9,565 nt of DNA from contig JALSSG010000180.1 in the NCBI GenBank assembly GCA_026984355.1, positions 1 to 9,565 on the forward strand, in the 5' to 3' direction. This document shows positions 1-6,740 of the stretch, piece by piece (position 1 is the first letter of the stretch; every line of letters starts with the position of its first letter). The position numbers were made by a program, and so were the translations under genes. The notes below the pieces were generated by a model. That model saw only the letters and a program-made list of their open reading frames with translations, was not told the origin of the DNA and made no database searches. This stretch comes from Hydrogenothermaceae bacterium (GTDB taxonomy: Bacteria > Aquificota > Aquificia > Aquificales > Hydrogenothermaceae).

Positions 1-846
1 AGTAGCAACAGCATTTAAAGCTACATCACTTTTAGGTTTTAGATATGATGCATAAGTTAAAATAGCACCAAATCCTATACTTAGGGTGAAAAATATCTGA
101 CCTGCTGCCGCCAACCAGACATCTGGTTTAGTTAATGCAGAAAAATCTGGGTTCCATAAAAATCCAAAACCGTCTAAAAAGTTTCTTCCTTCAGGAGAGG
201 TAAGTGTAATAACTCTTACAACTAAAACTATAGCTAATATAAATATTAAAGGAAGAGCAAATCTTGCTACTCTTTCAATTCCTGCAGATATTCCCCTATA
301 CAAAATATATAAGTTTAATAAAATTGTAAAAACAAAAAATACATACGCCCATATAGAAGGTGTTAAAAATATTTCACTCTTAGAATTTGCTCCAATAAAT
401 GACAGCAAGAAATTTTCAAAAGGTTTTAAATAATCTTTAGATGCGTTTGTTAGTTCGGTATCAGGGAGTAATCCAATAAGACTAAAAAAGCTAAATGCCA
501 ACGTCCACGATTCAACATATGTGTAATAAACTACTACAGCTAACGGAATTATAACACCTAATACACCAAGATATTTTGCTATTGGATTTTTCCATATATA
601 GTCAAAAACAGCTACAGCAGTACCATGTCCTCTTTCGCCACCGTATCTACCTAAAGTCCATTCAACCCATAACAATGGAAGCCCAAGCAAGATAAAAGAA
701 ACCATGTAAGGAATCATAAAAGCTCCGCCACCATGTTCAGCAGCCTGGACAGGAAATCTTAAAAAATTTCCTAATCCTATAGCATTACCAGCAACGGCAA
801 GTATAAGACCTATTCTTGTACTCCAGTATTCTCTTTTTGGTTGCAT
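1..846 (-). CDS. leuT: LeuT-type sodium:amino acid symporter (NSS family), 3' end outside the window
   Basis: This is an inner-membrane transporter that couples Na+ entry to uptake of small hydrophobic amino acids. Only the first 282 codons are visible; the gene continues past position 1. The ATG at 846-844 has an AAGAGGG ribosome site 11 bases upstream. TM1 carries the broken-helix signature GNAIGLGNFLRFP (residues 20-32). TM6 carries GQIFFTLSIGFG (249-260), followed by TYASY (264-268). Numbering is collinear with Aquifex LeuT as I recall it. The substrate-site residues A22, G24, L25, G26, V104, Y108, F253, T254, S256 and F259 all match. So do Na1 ligand N27, outer-gate R30, and inner-gate R5, W8, S267 and Y268. 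V23 of LeuT is I23 here, a position that contributes only a backbone carbonyl to Na2. TM7-TM12, including N286, S355 and D404, are unseen. Family assignment is very safe; leucine or alanine as substrate is inference from the pocket. Confidence 0.95.
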   Translation of the reverse strand, partial: MQPKREYWSTRIGLILAVAGNAIGLGNFLRFPVQAAEHGGGAFMIPYMVSFILLGLPLLWVEWTLGRYGGERGHGTAVAVFDYIWKNPIAKYLGVLGVIIPLAVVVYYTYVESWTLAFSFFSLIGLLPDTELTNASKDYLKPFENFLLSFIGANSKSEIFLTPSIWAYVFFVFTILLNLYILYRGISAGIERVARFALPLIFILAIVLVVRVITLTSPEGRNFLDGFGFLWNPDFSALTKPDVWLAAAGQIFFTLSIGFGAILTYASYLKPKSDVALNAVAT

Positions 847-857
847 TTATTTCTAAA

Positions 858-864
858 CCCTCTT
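858..864 (-). promoter_or_regulatory. Ribosome binding site of the leuT-like gene
   Basis: On the minus strand this reads AAGAGGG, 11 bases before the ATG at 846. It supports that start, which also gives an N-terminus matching LeuT residue for residue. Confidence 0.6.
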
Positions 865-877
865 ATTATTTTTTAAA

Positions 878-908
878 TTGACTAAATTAAAAATTTAAAT
901 ACTATAAT
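878..908 (+). promoter_or_regulatory. Sigma70-type promoter for the hemA operon
   Basis: TTGACT (878-883) is a 5/6 match to the -35 box. TATAAT (903-908) is a perfect -10 box. The 19-base spacer is longer than the ideal 17. Predicted transcription start is near 914-916, giving a 5' leader of about 25 bases. It lies in the 93-base gap between divergent genes, where a promoter is required. No clear promoter for the leftward gene was identified in the same gap, and no operator-like palindrome stood out. Confidence 0.6.
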
Positions 909-924
909 ATTTTAGCAGAAGCTT

Positions 925-930
925 GAGGAA
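925..930 (+). promoter_or_regulatory. Ribosome binding site of hemA
   Basis: GAGGAA ends 9 bases before the ATG at 940, which supports this start. Confidence 0.6.
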
Positions 931-939
931 TAAATATTC

Positions 940-2256
940 ATGATTATTTTTGCAACTGGTTTAAATTACAAGACAGCTCCAGTAGAGGTAAGGGAAAAAC
1001 TTGCTATAACAGAGGAAAACTACGATGAGCTTCTAAAAAGAATATATTCGTTAAATAGTATACTTGAAGTGTGTATTTTATCTACATGTAATAGAGTTGA
1101 AATTTATGGAGTAACAGATAGTATAGAAGAAACTAAACAGGGAATTTTGGATATTCTCTCAAGTATTTCAGGATTAAAAGATAAAGATATTGAAAAACAC
1201 CTGTTCTTTTATACAGATTATGAAGCAATAAAACATATTTTTAGAGTTTCGGCAAGTCTTGATTCTATGGTAATTGGAGAACCTCAAATAGTATGTCAAT
1301 TTAAAGATTCTTTTACGAAAGCTAGAGAATCTAAAGCTGTAAGACACATTATGACGAGACTTTTCGATAAAGCTATGAATGTATCCAAAAAAATAAGAAC
1401 TCAAACAGGTATAAGTAAAAGAGCTGTATCTATAAGCTATGCAGCAATAGAACTGGCAAAAAAAATATTTGAAGACCTTAAAGATAAGAATGTTCTTCTT
1501 ATTGGTGCTGGGGAAATGGCAGAACTTGCTGCAAAGCATCTGGCTGCAACAGGAGTTAAACATATTTTTGTTTCAAACAGAACTTTTGAAAAAGCAGTAG
1601 AACTGGCTGAGAGTTTCAATGGAAGTGCTATAAGATTTGAAAAATTAATTGAGTTTCTACCAGAAGCGGATATTATTATAGTTTCTACTGGTGCTAAAGA
1701 GCCTATATTAAGGAAAGAACATTTAAAAGATGTAGTGAAGAAAAGAAAAGGAAATCCAGTATTTATAATAGATATATCCGTTCCACGAAATGTATCTGAA
1801 GATGTAAATGATATAGAAAATATCTATCTATACAATATAGATGACCTCAAAGCTGTTGTTGATGAGAATATGAAGGAAAGGAAATTACAGGCTCAAGTTG
1901 CAGAAATACTTTTGGAAGATGAAGTAAGAAAGTTTGAAAGATGGCTAAAACAGTTAAAAGTTACACCTACAATAACCTATATAAGAAATTTTGCTAATGA
2001 AATTAGAGAATATCAACTACAAAAGCTGTTTAATGATATGCCGTACTTAAACGAAAAAGAAAGAGAAACTATAGATTTAGCGATAAGAGCTATTATCAAT
2101 AAAATACTTCATAGACCTACTATGTATATAAAAGATATAGCTAATAAAGAAAATAATGAAAACCTACTAAAAATAGTAGAAGAGTTATTTCATCCTAAGT
2201 GGGATACAAGAAAAGCAAAATATGAAATAAAAAGTAAGAAAAGAGAGGAAGATTGA
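940..2256 (+). CDS. hemA: Glutamyl-tRNA reductase
   Basis: This cytoplasmic enzyme reduces glutamyl-tRNA(Glu) with NADPH to glutamate-1-semialdehyde, the first committed step of C5-pathway tetrapyrrole (heme) synthesis. The 438 residues match the family's usual length. The N-terminal catalytic domain starts with ATGLNYKTAPVEVRE (5-19). LSTCNRVEIY (47-56) carries the thioester nucleophile, Cys50. The block HIFRVSASLDSMVIGEPQI (99-117) includes the conserved His and the GEPQ motif. RAVSISYAAIELA (161-173) leads into the NADPH-binding Rossmann domain with VLLIGAGEMAE (185-195) and SNRT (212-215). The helical C-terminal dimerisation domain contains LHRPT. The ATG is backed by a ribosome site and promoter. 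It appears to be the first gene of the plus-strand run, and its stop overlaps the start of lptC. Nothing is missing or truncated. The identification is secure. Confidence 0.97.
   Translation: MIIFATGLNYKTAPVEVREKLAITEENYDELLKRIYSLNSILEVCILSTCNRVEIYGVTDSIEETKQGILDILSSISGLKDKDIEKHLFFYTDYEAIKHIFRVSASLDSMVIGEPQIVCQFKDSFTKARESKAVRHIMTRLFDKAMNVSKKIRTQTGISKRAVSISYAAIELAKKIFEDLKDKNVLLIGAGEMAELAAKHLAATGVKHIFVSNRTFEKAVELAESFNGSAIRFEKLIEFLPEADIIIVSTGAKEPILRKEHLKDVVKKRKGNPVFIIDISVPRNVSEDVNDIENIYLYNIDDLKAVVDENMKERKLQAQVAEILLEDEVRKFERWLKQLKVTPTITYIRNFANEIREYQLQKLFNDMPYLNEKERETIDLAIRAIINKILHRPTMYIKDIANKENNENLLKIVEELFHPKWDTRKAKYEIKSKKREED
2243..2249 (+). promoter_or_regulatory. Ribosome binding site supporting the TTG start of lptC
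   Basis: GAGAGGA lies inside the end of hemA, 3 bases before TTG at 2253-2255. This spacing is short but usable. Together with the hemA stop (TGA, 2254-2256) overlapping the TTG, it points to translational coupling. Confidence 0.5.
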
Positions 2257-2786
2257 AATATATCTTTAAAAATATCAGATATATCCTTTTTGTTATTACA
2301 GCTTTCGTCTCAGCAGCATATCTTCTAAGTGAATTTACAAAGATATTAGAAAAAAAACAGATAGCAGGTCTTTCATATAAAGAATCTGTTATAAAAGATT
2401 TTGTTATGGCAGGAGTAGGTGAGGATAATTTTACATTAAAAGGAAAGAAGATTATTGATAAAGGAAAAACAGTCTATATTGATAGTATAGATTTTTCCTA
2501 CAGACTTGCTTCATCCAAGATAAATATTACATCTAAAAAAGCGGTGTTTTTTTTAGAGAAAAAATTAATAAAGCTAAAAGAAAACCTTTTTATACAGCTA
2601 AATAATCTGTTAATACAGACAGATTCGCTTGATATTCTCTTAAAGAAAAAAGTAGCAGTTAACAAGGATAAAGTTATAATAAAGTCTGGAGATAACATGA
2701 TAACTAAAGGAAAAAATCTTTTTATAGATATAAATAAAAATCTATTAAAATTACAAGATGTAAAAACAGTTATTAGAGGTTCATAA
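2253..2786 (+). CDS. lptC: LptC-like LPS export protein, single N-terminal membrane anchor
   Basis: Probable LptC, the inner-membrane-anchored periplasmic component that receives LPS from the LptB2FG ABC transporter and passes it to LptA. It has 177 residues. One hydrophobic segment (about 8-27) follows a basic N-terminus, then comes a periplasmic domain of short alternating beta segments as expected for the LptC jellyroll (about 45-177). The block TDSLDILLKKK (123-133) and the closing repeats around KSGDNMITKGKNL (144-156) resemble the OstA-type strand pattern. The TTG start is chosen because the next in-frame ATG (codon 52) would remove the membrane anchor. The gene overlaps hemA by 4 bases and abuts lptA. 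Sequence conservation in this family is low, so the call leans on topology, fold pattern and adjacency to lptA. Membership in the LptC/YrbK group is likely but not proved. Confidence 0.78.
   Translation: MKYIFKNIRYILFVITAFVSAAYLLSEFTKILEKKQIAGLSYKESVIKDFVMAGVGEDNFTLKGKKIIDKGKTVYIDSIDFSYRLASSKINITSKKAVFFLEKKLIKLKENLFIQLNNLLIQTDSLDILLKKKVAVNKDKVIIKSGDNMITKGKNLFIDINKNLLKLQDVKTVIRGS
2775..2780 (+). promoter_or_regulatory. Ribosome binding site of lptA
   Basis: AGAGGT lies inside the end of lptC, 6 bases before the ATG at 2787. That ATG begins immediately after the lptC stop codon (2784-2786). Confidence 0.55.
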
Positions 2787-3251
2787 ATGAAAAAATTTCT
2801 CATTTTAATAGTTTTTACTGGAGTTATTTTGTTTACAGGTTATGCAAAAACTCAGAAAGTAGAACCTTTAGTTATTGAGGCTCAAGAGTTTGTATTTACA
2901 GGTGAAAAAAATGTAGCTATTTATAAAGGCAATGTTAAAGTAAGAAAAGGCGATTTTAAACTGACTGCACAGGAAATAAAAGTATTTTTAGATAAAGATG
3001 GGCAGATAAAAAAGCTAATAGCCAAAGGGAATGTAAAATTTAAAATGTCAGAAAAAATTTCAGGAAAGGCTCAAAATGTGTCAATAGATAATCAAAGTCA
3101 AAAGGTTATTTTAAAAGGAGATGCAGAGCTTAATCATAAAAATACAATTTTAACAGGGGAACAAATAATCTTTTATATAAAAGAAAATAGAGTTCTTGTT
3201 TATGGAGGAAAGGGTAAAAAAGTCCGTACCATAATAATTCCTTCAAAATAA
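2787..3251 (+). CDS. lptA: LptA-like periplasmic LPS-bridge protein (OstA domain)
   Basis: Probable LptA, the soluble periplasmic protein that polymerises between LptC and LptD to shuttle LPS to the outer membrane. It has 154 residues, slightly short for the family. A signal peptide is clear: MKK, a hydrophobic core (4-18), and an Ala-ending cleavage site near GYA|KT (20/21). The mature part is one OstA/LptA_N domain. It shows the repeating pattern of this fold: PLVIEAQEFVF (27-37), then AIYKGNVKVRKGDFKLTAQE (44-63), then KLIAKGNVKF (76-85), GKAQNVSIDN (93-102), LKGDAEL (109-115) and LTGEQIIFYI (122-131). It follows lptC with no gap. Neither lptB nor rpoN, the usual downstream partners in proteobacteria, follows; aroA does. 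Family call is strong. Confidence 0.88.
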   Translation: MKKFLILIVFTGVILFTGYAKTQKVEPLVIEAQEFVFTGEKNVAIYKGNVKVRKGDFKLTAQEIKVFLDKDGQIKKLIAKGNVKFKMSEKISGKAQNVSIDNQSQKVILKGDAELNHKNTILTGEQIIFYIKENRVLVYGGKGKKVRTIIIPSK

Positions 3252-3270
3252 TAAAACTCTAATTTATAAT
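3242..3270 (+). promoter_or_regulatory. Possible internal promoter before aroA
   Basis: TATAAT (3265-3270) is a perfect -10 match. TTCAAA (3242-3247), 17 bases upstream, matches 4 of 6 bases of a -35 box and overlaps the end of lptA. It lies in the only sizeable gap (55 bases) of the plus-strand run. In DNA this AT-rich a TATAAT is easily met by chance, so this is tentative. Confidence 0.35.
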
Positions 3271-3297
3271 TAAAGCGCAAGAACATAAGTAGTATCT

Positions 3298-3302
3298 GGA
3301 GG
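3298..3302 (+). promoter_or_regulatory. Ribosome binding site of aroA
   Basis: A perfect GGAGG ends 4 bases before the ATG at 3307. It is one of the two strongest Shine-Dalgarno matches in the window. Confidence 0.65.
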
Positions 3303-3306
3303 ATAA

Positions 3307-4611
3307 ATGGAAATAAAGATTGAAAAAGCTCAAAAAGTTAGTGGAACACTTAGAGTTCCCTCTGACAAATCAATATCACACAGGGCTGTTATAATCAGTT
3401 CCCTTGCAGATGGAGTATCTACAGTAAAGTATTTTTTAAAGGCTGGAGATACACTTACAACGGTAAATGCATATAGACAGTTAGGTGTAAAAATAGATGA
3501 AAGTGAAGGACTTTTGTTTATTCATGGTGTAAATCTTCATGGATTTAAAGAACCTGATAATGTTATTGATATGGGAAATTCTGGTACAACAACAAGGTTA
3601 ACCTTTGGGGTCTTAGCTGGTCAAAAATTTTTTACCTGTTTAACTGGAGATGAAAGTTTGAGAAAAAGACCAATGAGAAGAGTTCTTCAGCCTCTAAAAC
3701 TTATGGGAGCTCATGTTGATGCAAGACAAAAAGGAGAATACCTACCAGCAGCTATAAGAGGAGGAAATCTAAGAGGAATAGAGTTTTTTAATGAAAAATC
3801 CAGTGCACAGGTTAAATCAGCAATACTACTTGCTGGGCTCTATGCAGAGAGAAGGACAGCAGTTATAGAGCCTGTTATGTCAAGAAATCATACAGAAAAT
3901 ATGCTAAAAATTATGGGAGCAAATATAAAGGAAGAATTTACAGAAGGTGGTTATAGAGTTCAGATAAAAGGAGGTAGTACATTAAAACCTATTGATATTA
4001 ATGTACCAGCAGACCCATCATCTGCTGCATTTTTTGCTGCTGCTGCAGTTTTAGTTCCTAATTCAGAAATTTTACTTAAGGATGTTCTTGTTAATATAAC
4101 AAGAGATGGATTTTTTAGAAAATTAAAACAAATGGGAGCAAATATTGAATATATAAATCACAGAACAGAAGCAGGAGAACCTGTTGTAGATATTATTGCT
4201 AAATACTCACCAGACATGAAAGCAGTTTCTGTATCAAAAGAAGAGGTACCATCAATGATTGATGAGCTACCACTTTTGGCTATTGTTGCTACGCAAGCAG
4301 AGGGAGAAACTATTATACAGGGTGCAAGAGAACTTAGAGTAAAAGAAAGTGATAGAATTAAAGCTACTGTGGAAAATTTAAAGAATGTAGGGGTAGCAAA
4401 TGTAGAAGAACTTGAAGATGGTATGATAATTAGAGGAAAAACAAAAATCAAAGGTGGGGTTGTTAACAGTTATAAAGACCATAGAATAGCTATGGGATTT
4501 AGTATACTTGGGCTTATTTCTGAGGAAGGTATAACTATAAAAGACGCTGATTGTGTTTATATATCATATCCTGAATTTTATGACCATTTAAAAAAAGTTG
4601 TTATGTGGTAA
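3307..4611 (+). CDS. aroA: 3-phosphoshikimate 1-carboxyvinyltransferase (EPSP synthase)
   Basis: This cytoplasmic enzyme joins PEP and shikimate-3-phosphate to give EPSP, the sixth step of the shikimate pathway. At 434 residues it has full family length. Substrate-binding blocks run in order: VPSDKSISHRAV (17-28, K21 and R26), MGNSGTTTRLT (89-99), GDESLRKRPMRR (114-125), SAQVKSAILLAG (166-177), RNHTENML (193-200), VNITRDGF (262-269), IDELPLLAI (318-326, with the catalytic-base Asp319), RELRVKESDR (341-350) and YKDHRIAM (389-396). The motifs R-x-H-[ST]-E, S-A-Q-x-K and N-x-T-R place it nearer class II EPSP synthases (Bacillus, Agrobacterium CP4) than the E. coli class I. However, the GNxGT loop keeps Gly93, where the CP4 enzyme has Ala. 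The gene sits 55 bases after lptA and 11 bases before the response regulator. Confidence 0.97.
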   Translation: MEIKIEKAQKVSGTLRVPSDKSISHRAVIISSLADGVSTVKYFLKAGDTLTTVNAYRQLGVKIDESEGLLFIHGVNLHGFKEPDNVIDMGNSGTTTRLTFGVLAGQKFFTCLTGDESLRKRPMRRVLQPLKLMGAHVDARQKGEYLPAAIRGGNLRGIEFFNEKSSAQVKSAILLAGLYAERRTAVIEPVMSRNHTENMLKIMGANIKEEFTEGGYRVQIKGGSTLKPIDINVPADPSSAAFFAAAAVLVPNSEILLKDVLVNITRDGFFRKLKQMGANIEYINHRTEAGEPVVDIIAKYSPDMKAVSVSKEEVPSMIDELPLLAIVATQAEGETIIQGARELRVKESDRIKATVENLKNVGVANVEELEDGMIIRGKTKIKGGVVNSYKDHRIAMGFSILGLISEEGITIKDADCVYISYPEFYDHLKKVVMW

Positions 4612-4616
4612 AGAGG
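4612..4616 (+). promoter_or_regulatory. Ribosome binding site supporting the GTG start of the response regulator
   Basis: AGAGG ends 6 bases before the GTG at 4623 and lies just after the aroA stop codon. It favours this GTG, which also puts the first beta strand of the receiver domain at the usual place. Confidence 0.55.
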
Positions 4617-4622
4617 TAGGCT

Positions 4623-5306
4623 GTGAGCAAGTTCCTCATCTATATAATAGAAGATGATGAAGATATAAATCAGTTAGTTGCATATAACCTTAGAAAAGAG
4701 GGCTTTGAGGTAAAATCATTCCTTCATGGAAAAGATGCTTTAAAAGAACTAGAAAAAGAAAAGCCAGATATAATACTTCTTGATATTATGCTTCCAGATA
4801 TAGATGGATTTGACATATGTAAAACGATACGTTCTAGTAAAGATTTAAAGGATATTCCTATTATAATGCTTACAGCTAAAGATACAGAGATAGATAAAGT
4901 TGTAGGTCTAGAACTTGGGGCAGATGATTATATTACAAAGCCTTTCTCTTTTAGAGAACTAATAGCACGAATTAAGGCTGTTCTTAGAAGGTACAACATG
5001 CACTTAGATAAACCACAAAAACAGTCAAAACATTTTTATCTTGATAAAGACACATTTTCTATTGTGATAAAAGGAAAGAAAATCCCTCTTACTAAAACAG
5101 AGTTTAAACTCTTGAATTTACTTGTCTCTAATCCGAGAAAAGTTTTTGAGAGGGAACAGCTTCTTGAAAAAGTATGGGGAGAAAAACAGTATGATGTTTA
5201 TGACAGAACTATAGATGTTCATATAAAAAAATTAAGAGAAAAATTAGGAGAGTTTGGGAAAAAGATAAAAACCGTAAGAGGTATCGGTTATAAATGGGAG
5301 GAATAG
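4623..5306 (+). CDS. OmpR/PhoB-family response regulator (orphan in this window)
   Basis: A two-component transcription factor: phosphorylation by a histidine kinase should promote dimerisation and DNA binding. The 227 residues are typical. The receiver domain (about 4-122) has the acidic pair in IIEDDED (8-14), phospho-acceptor Asp54 in LLDIMLPDIDGFD (52-64), the switch Thr84 in MLTAKD (82-87), and Lys106 in ITKPFSFREL (104-113), so it should be phosphorylatable. The C-terminal winged helix (about 135-227) shows LTKTEFKLLNLL (156-167), then REQLLEKVWG (177-186), YDRTIDVHIKKLREKL (193-208) and VRGIGYKW (218-225). The start is a GTG 11 bases after aroA. Its last 13 bases overlap the next gene, the GT-C-like membrane protein. 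No histidine kinase is adjacent. Overall it is PhoB-like, but a phosphate role cannot be claimed without a kinase or pho genes nearby. Confidence 0.93.
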   Translation: MSKFLIYIIEDDEDINQLVAYNLRKEGFEVKSFLHGKDALKELEKEKPDIILLDIMLPDIDGFDICKTIRSSKDLKDIPIIMLTAKDTEIDKVVGLELGADDYITKPFSFRELIARIKAVLRRYNMHLDKPQKQSKHFYLDKDTFSIVIKGKKIPLTKTEFKLLNLLVSNPRKVFEREQLLEKVWGEKQYDVYDRTIDVHIKKLREKLGEFGKKIKTVRGIGYKWEE

Positions 5307-6736
5307 AAAATCTATTTCGTTTAAAGATTTTTTTTTATGTTGGTGCTTTTGGAATTTTATTTTTGATTTTTGTTATTCTCCAGTTTCAAAGTCCATGGCT
5401 TATAGGATTTGATGGGTATTTTCACATAAAGTTTAGCTATCTCTTAAAGAAATATTTTTTTATAGATAAACTACCATGGCTTCAATATACGATTTACAAT
5501 GATTATTTTAGAGATCATCATCTTTTGTTTCATTATCTTCTGATACCATTTACATTTGGAGATTTAATGACATGGGGTAAAGTTGGAGCCTCTTTTTTTA
5601 TGGCTTTTGCCAGCTTTGTGTTTTACATAATATTAAAACGGCTAAATGTTCCATATCCACTTTTTTGGACTATTGTTGCTTTTTTATCCTCGTCGGCTCT
5701 TCTTTTTAGATTAGAAATGCTAAGAATTCAGAGTTTATCTTTAGCTTTCTTACTAATAATTTTTCTTTTACATGTAGAAAAAAGGTATAAACTGCTATTT
5801 TTATTTTCTATGTTGTTTGTATATCTGTATGATGCGTTTCCACTTGTTCTTATGATTTCTGGAGCTTTTTTTGTTGCTGAATTTTTAACAGAAAGAAAAA
5901 TTGAATTTAAATATTTTTTATATTCTGGAGCAGGAATACTTACAGGACTTATATTAAATCCATATTTCCCGCATAATATTACTTCATTCTTTTTTAATAT
6001 TTATAGAACTTTCTTTCTTAAAGTTGAAGGAATAAAGCTTGGTTCTGAATGGTATCCTTATAGTTCACTTGCACTTATTGAGAATATGTTGCTTGCAATG
6101 ATAATGCTATTTTTTCTTATTTTGTTTTTACCTTTTGTAAAAAATATAAAAAGAGAAGAAATGGCAGCTCTAATTTTAGCTCTAATTTTTCTTGTCTTTA
6201 CAATGAAATCTAGAAGATTTATTGAGTATAGTCCTGTTTTTATAGCTCTTGCAACAGTTTTAATTGCTGTAAGAAGAATTGATAAAAAATTTATTATATT
6301 TCTTCTTCTTGCAAGTGTTCCTTTTGGTATTTTTAACTTTTATAAAGCATCTAAAGATATAAAAAGAGCACCAAATCCAGAAAGATACAAAAATGCAGCA
6401 TTATGGTTAAAGGAAAATTCAAAGGAAAAGGAAATAGTATTTAATGCAGATTGGGACGATTTTCCATTTTTGTTTTTTTACAATCATAAAAATTACTATA
6501 TTTTAGGTCTTGACCCTATGTATATGTACAAATACAGCCCTAAACTTTACAGGCTTTATCAAAGGATAACAAAAGGAAAAATAAAAAGACCTGCAAAAAT
6601 TATAAAAGAACAGTTTAAGGCTTCTTACATATTTACAGATAGGTATCACAAAAAGTTTATAAAAAAATTGAACAAAGATAAACATGCTCGGCTTGTTTTT
6701 CAGGATTATTGGACTAGGGTCTATAAAATAGAATAA
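5294..6736 (+). CDS. Polytopic membrane protein, probable GT-C-fold glycosyltransferase of unknown specificity
   Basis: Not a gene with an assigned name. It encodes 480 residues with about ten hydrophobic segments (roughly 11-31, 95-115, 120-138, 146-160, 166-183, 186-197, 207-221, 262-283, 288-303, 312-327, 332-349) and a soluble tail (about 350-480). The topology and an acidic first loop suggest the GT-C superfamily, lipid-phosphosugar-dependent enzymes including OST and PMT relatives. FDGYFHIKFSYLLK (39-52) has Asp40 soon after TM1. YNDYFRDHHLLFHYLL (68-83) adds Asp70 and a DHH. KSRRFIEYSPVF (305-316) is a basic motif in a late membrane loop. The tail holds NADWDDFPFLFFYN (384-397) and YILGLDPMYMY (402-412), which I recall seeing in unannotated bacterial membrane proteins. 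The ATG lies inside the regulator gene, with AAGAGGT (5276-5282) 11 bases upstream. The gene ends in tandem TAA codons (6734-6739). Donor, acceptor and even transferase activity are inference. Confidence 0.6.
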   Translation: MGGIENLFRLKIFFYVGAFGILFLIFVILQFQSPWLIGFDGYFHIKFSYLLKKYFFIDKLPWLQYTIYNDYFRDHHLLFHYLLIPFTFGDLMTWGKVGASFFMAFASFVFYIILKRLNVPYPLFWTIVAFLSSSALLFRLEMLRIQSLSLAFLLIIFLLHVEKRYKLLFLFSMLFVYLYDAFPLVLMISGAFFVAEFLTERKIEFKYFLYSGAGILTGLILNPYFPHNITSFFFNIYRTFFLKVEGIKLGSEWYPYSSLALIENMLLAMIMLFFLILFLPFVKNIKREEMAALILALIFLVFTMKSRRFIEYSPVFIALATVLIAVRRIDKKFIIFLLLASVPFGIFNFYKASKDIKRAPNPERYKNAALWLKENSKEKEIVFNADWDDFPFLFFYNHKNYYILGLDPMYMYKYSPKLYRLYQRITKGKIKRPAKIIKEQFKASYIFTDRYHKKFIKKLNKDKHARLVFQDYWTRVYKIE

Positions 6737-6740
6737 TAAC

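Noticed and set aside
1174..1563. Minus-strand open frame of 129 codons opposite hemA (also 1437-1619, 2498-2803, 4158-4451, 6503-6685)
   Set aside because: These are antisense frames of clear genes. Their Ser/Phe/Cys-rich translations are typical shadows of Lys/Glu-rich AT-rich genes.
2547..2554. Eight-T run in lptC as a phase-variation or frameshift site
   Set aside because: The lptC frame is intact across it, and similar runs occur elsewhere in the window (for example 8892-8899 in ligA) as simple Lys/Phe codon effects.
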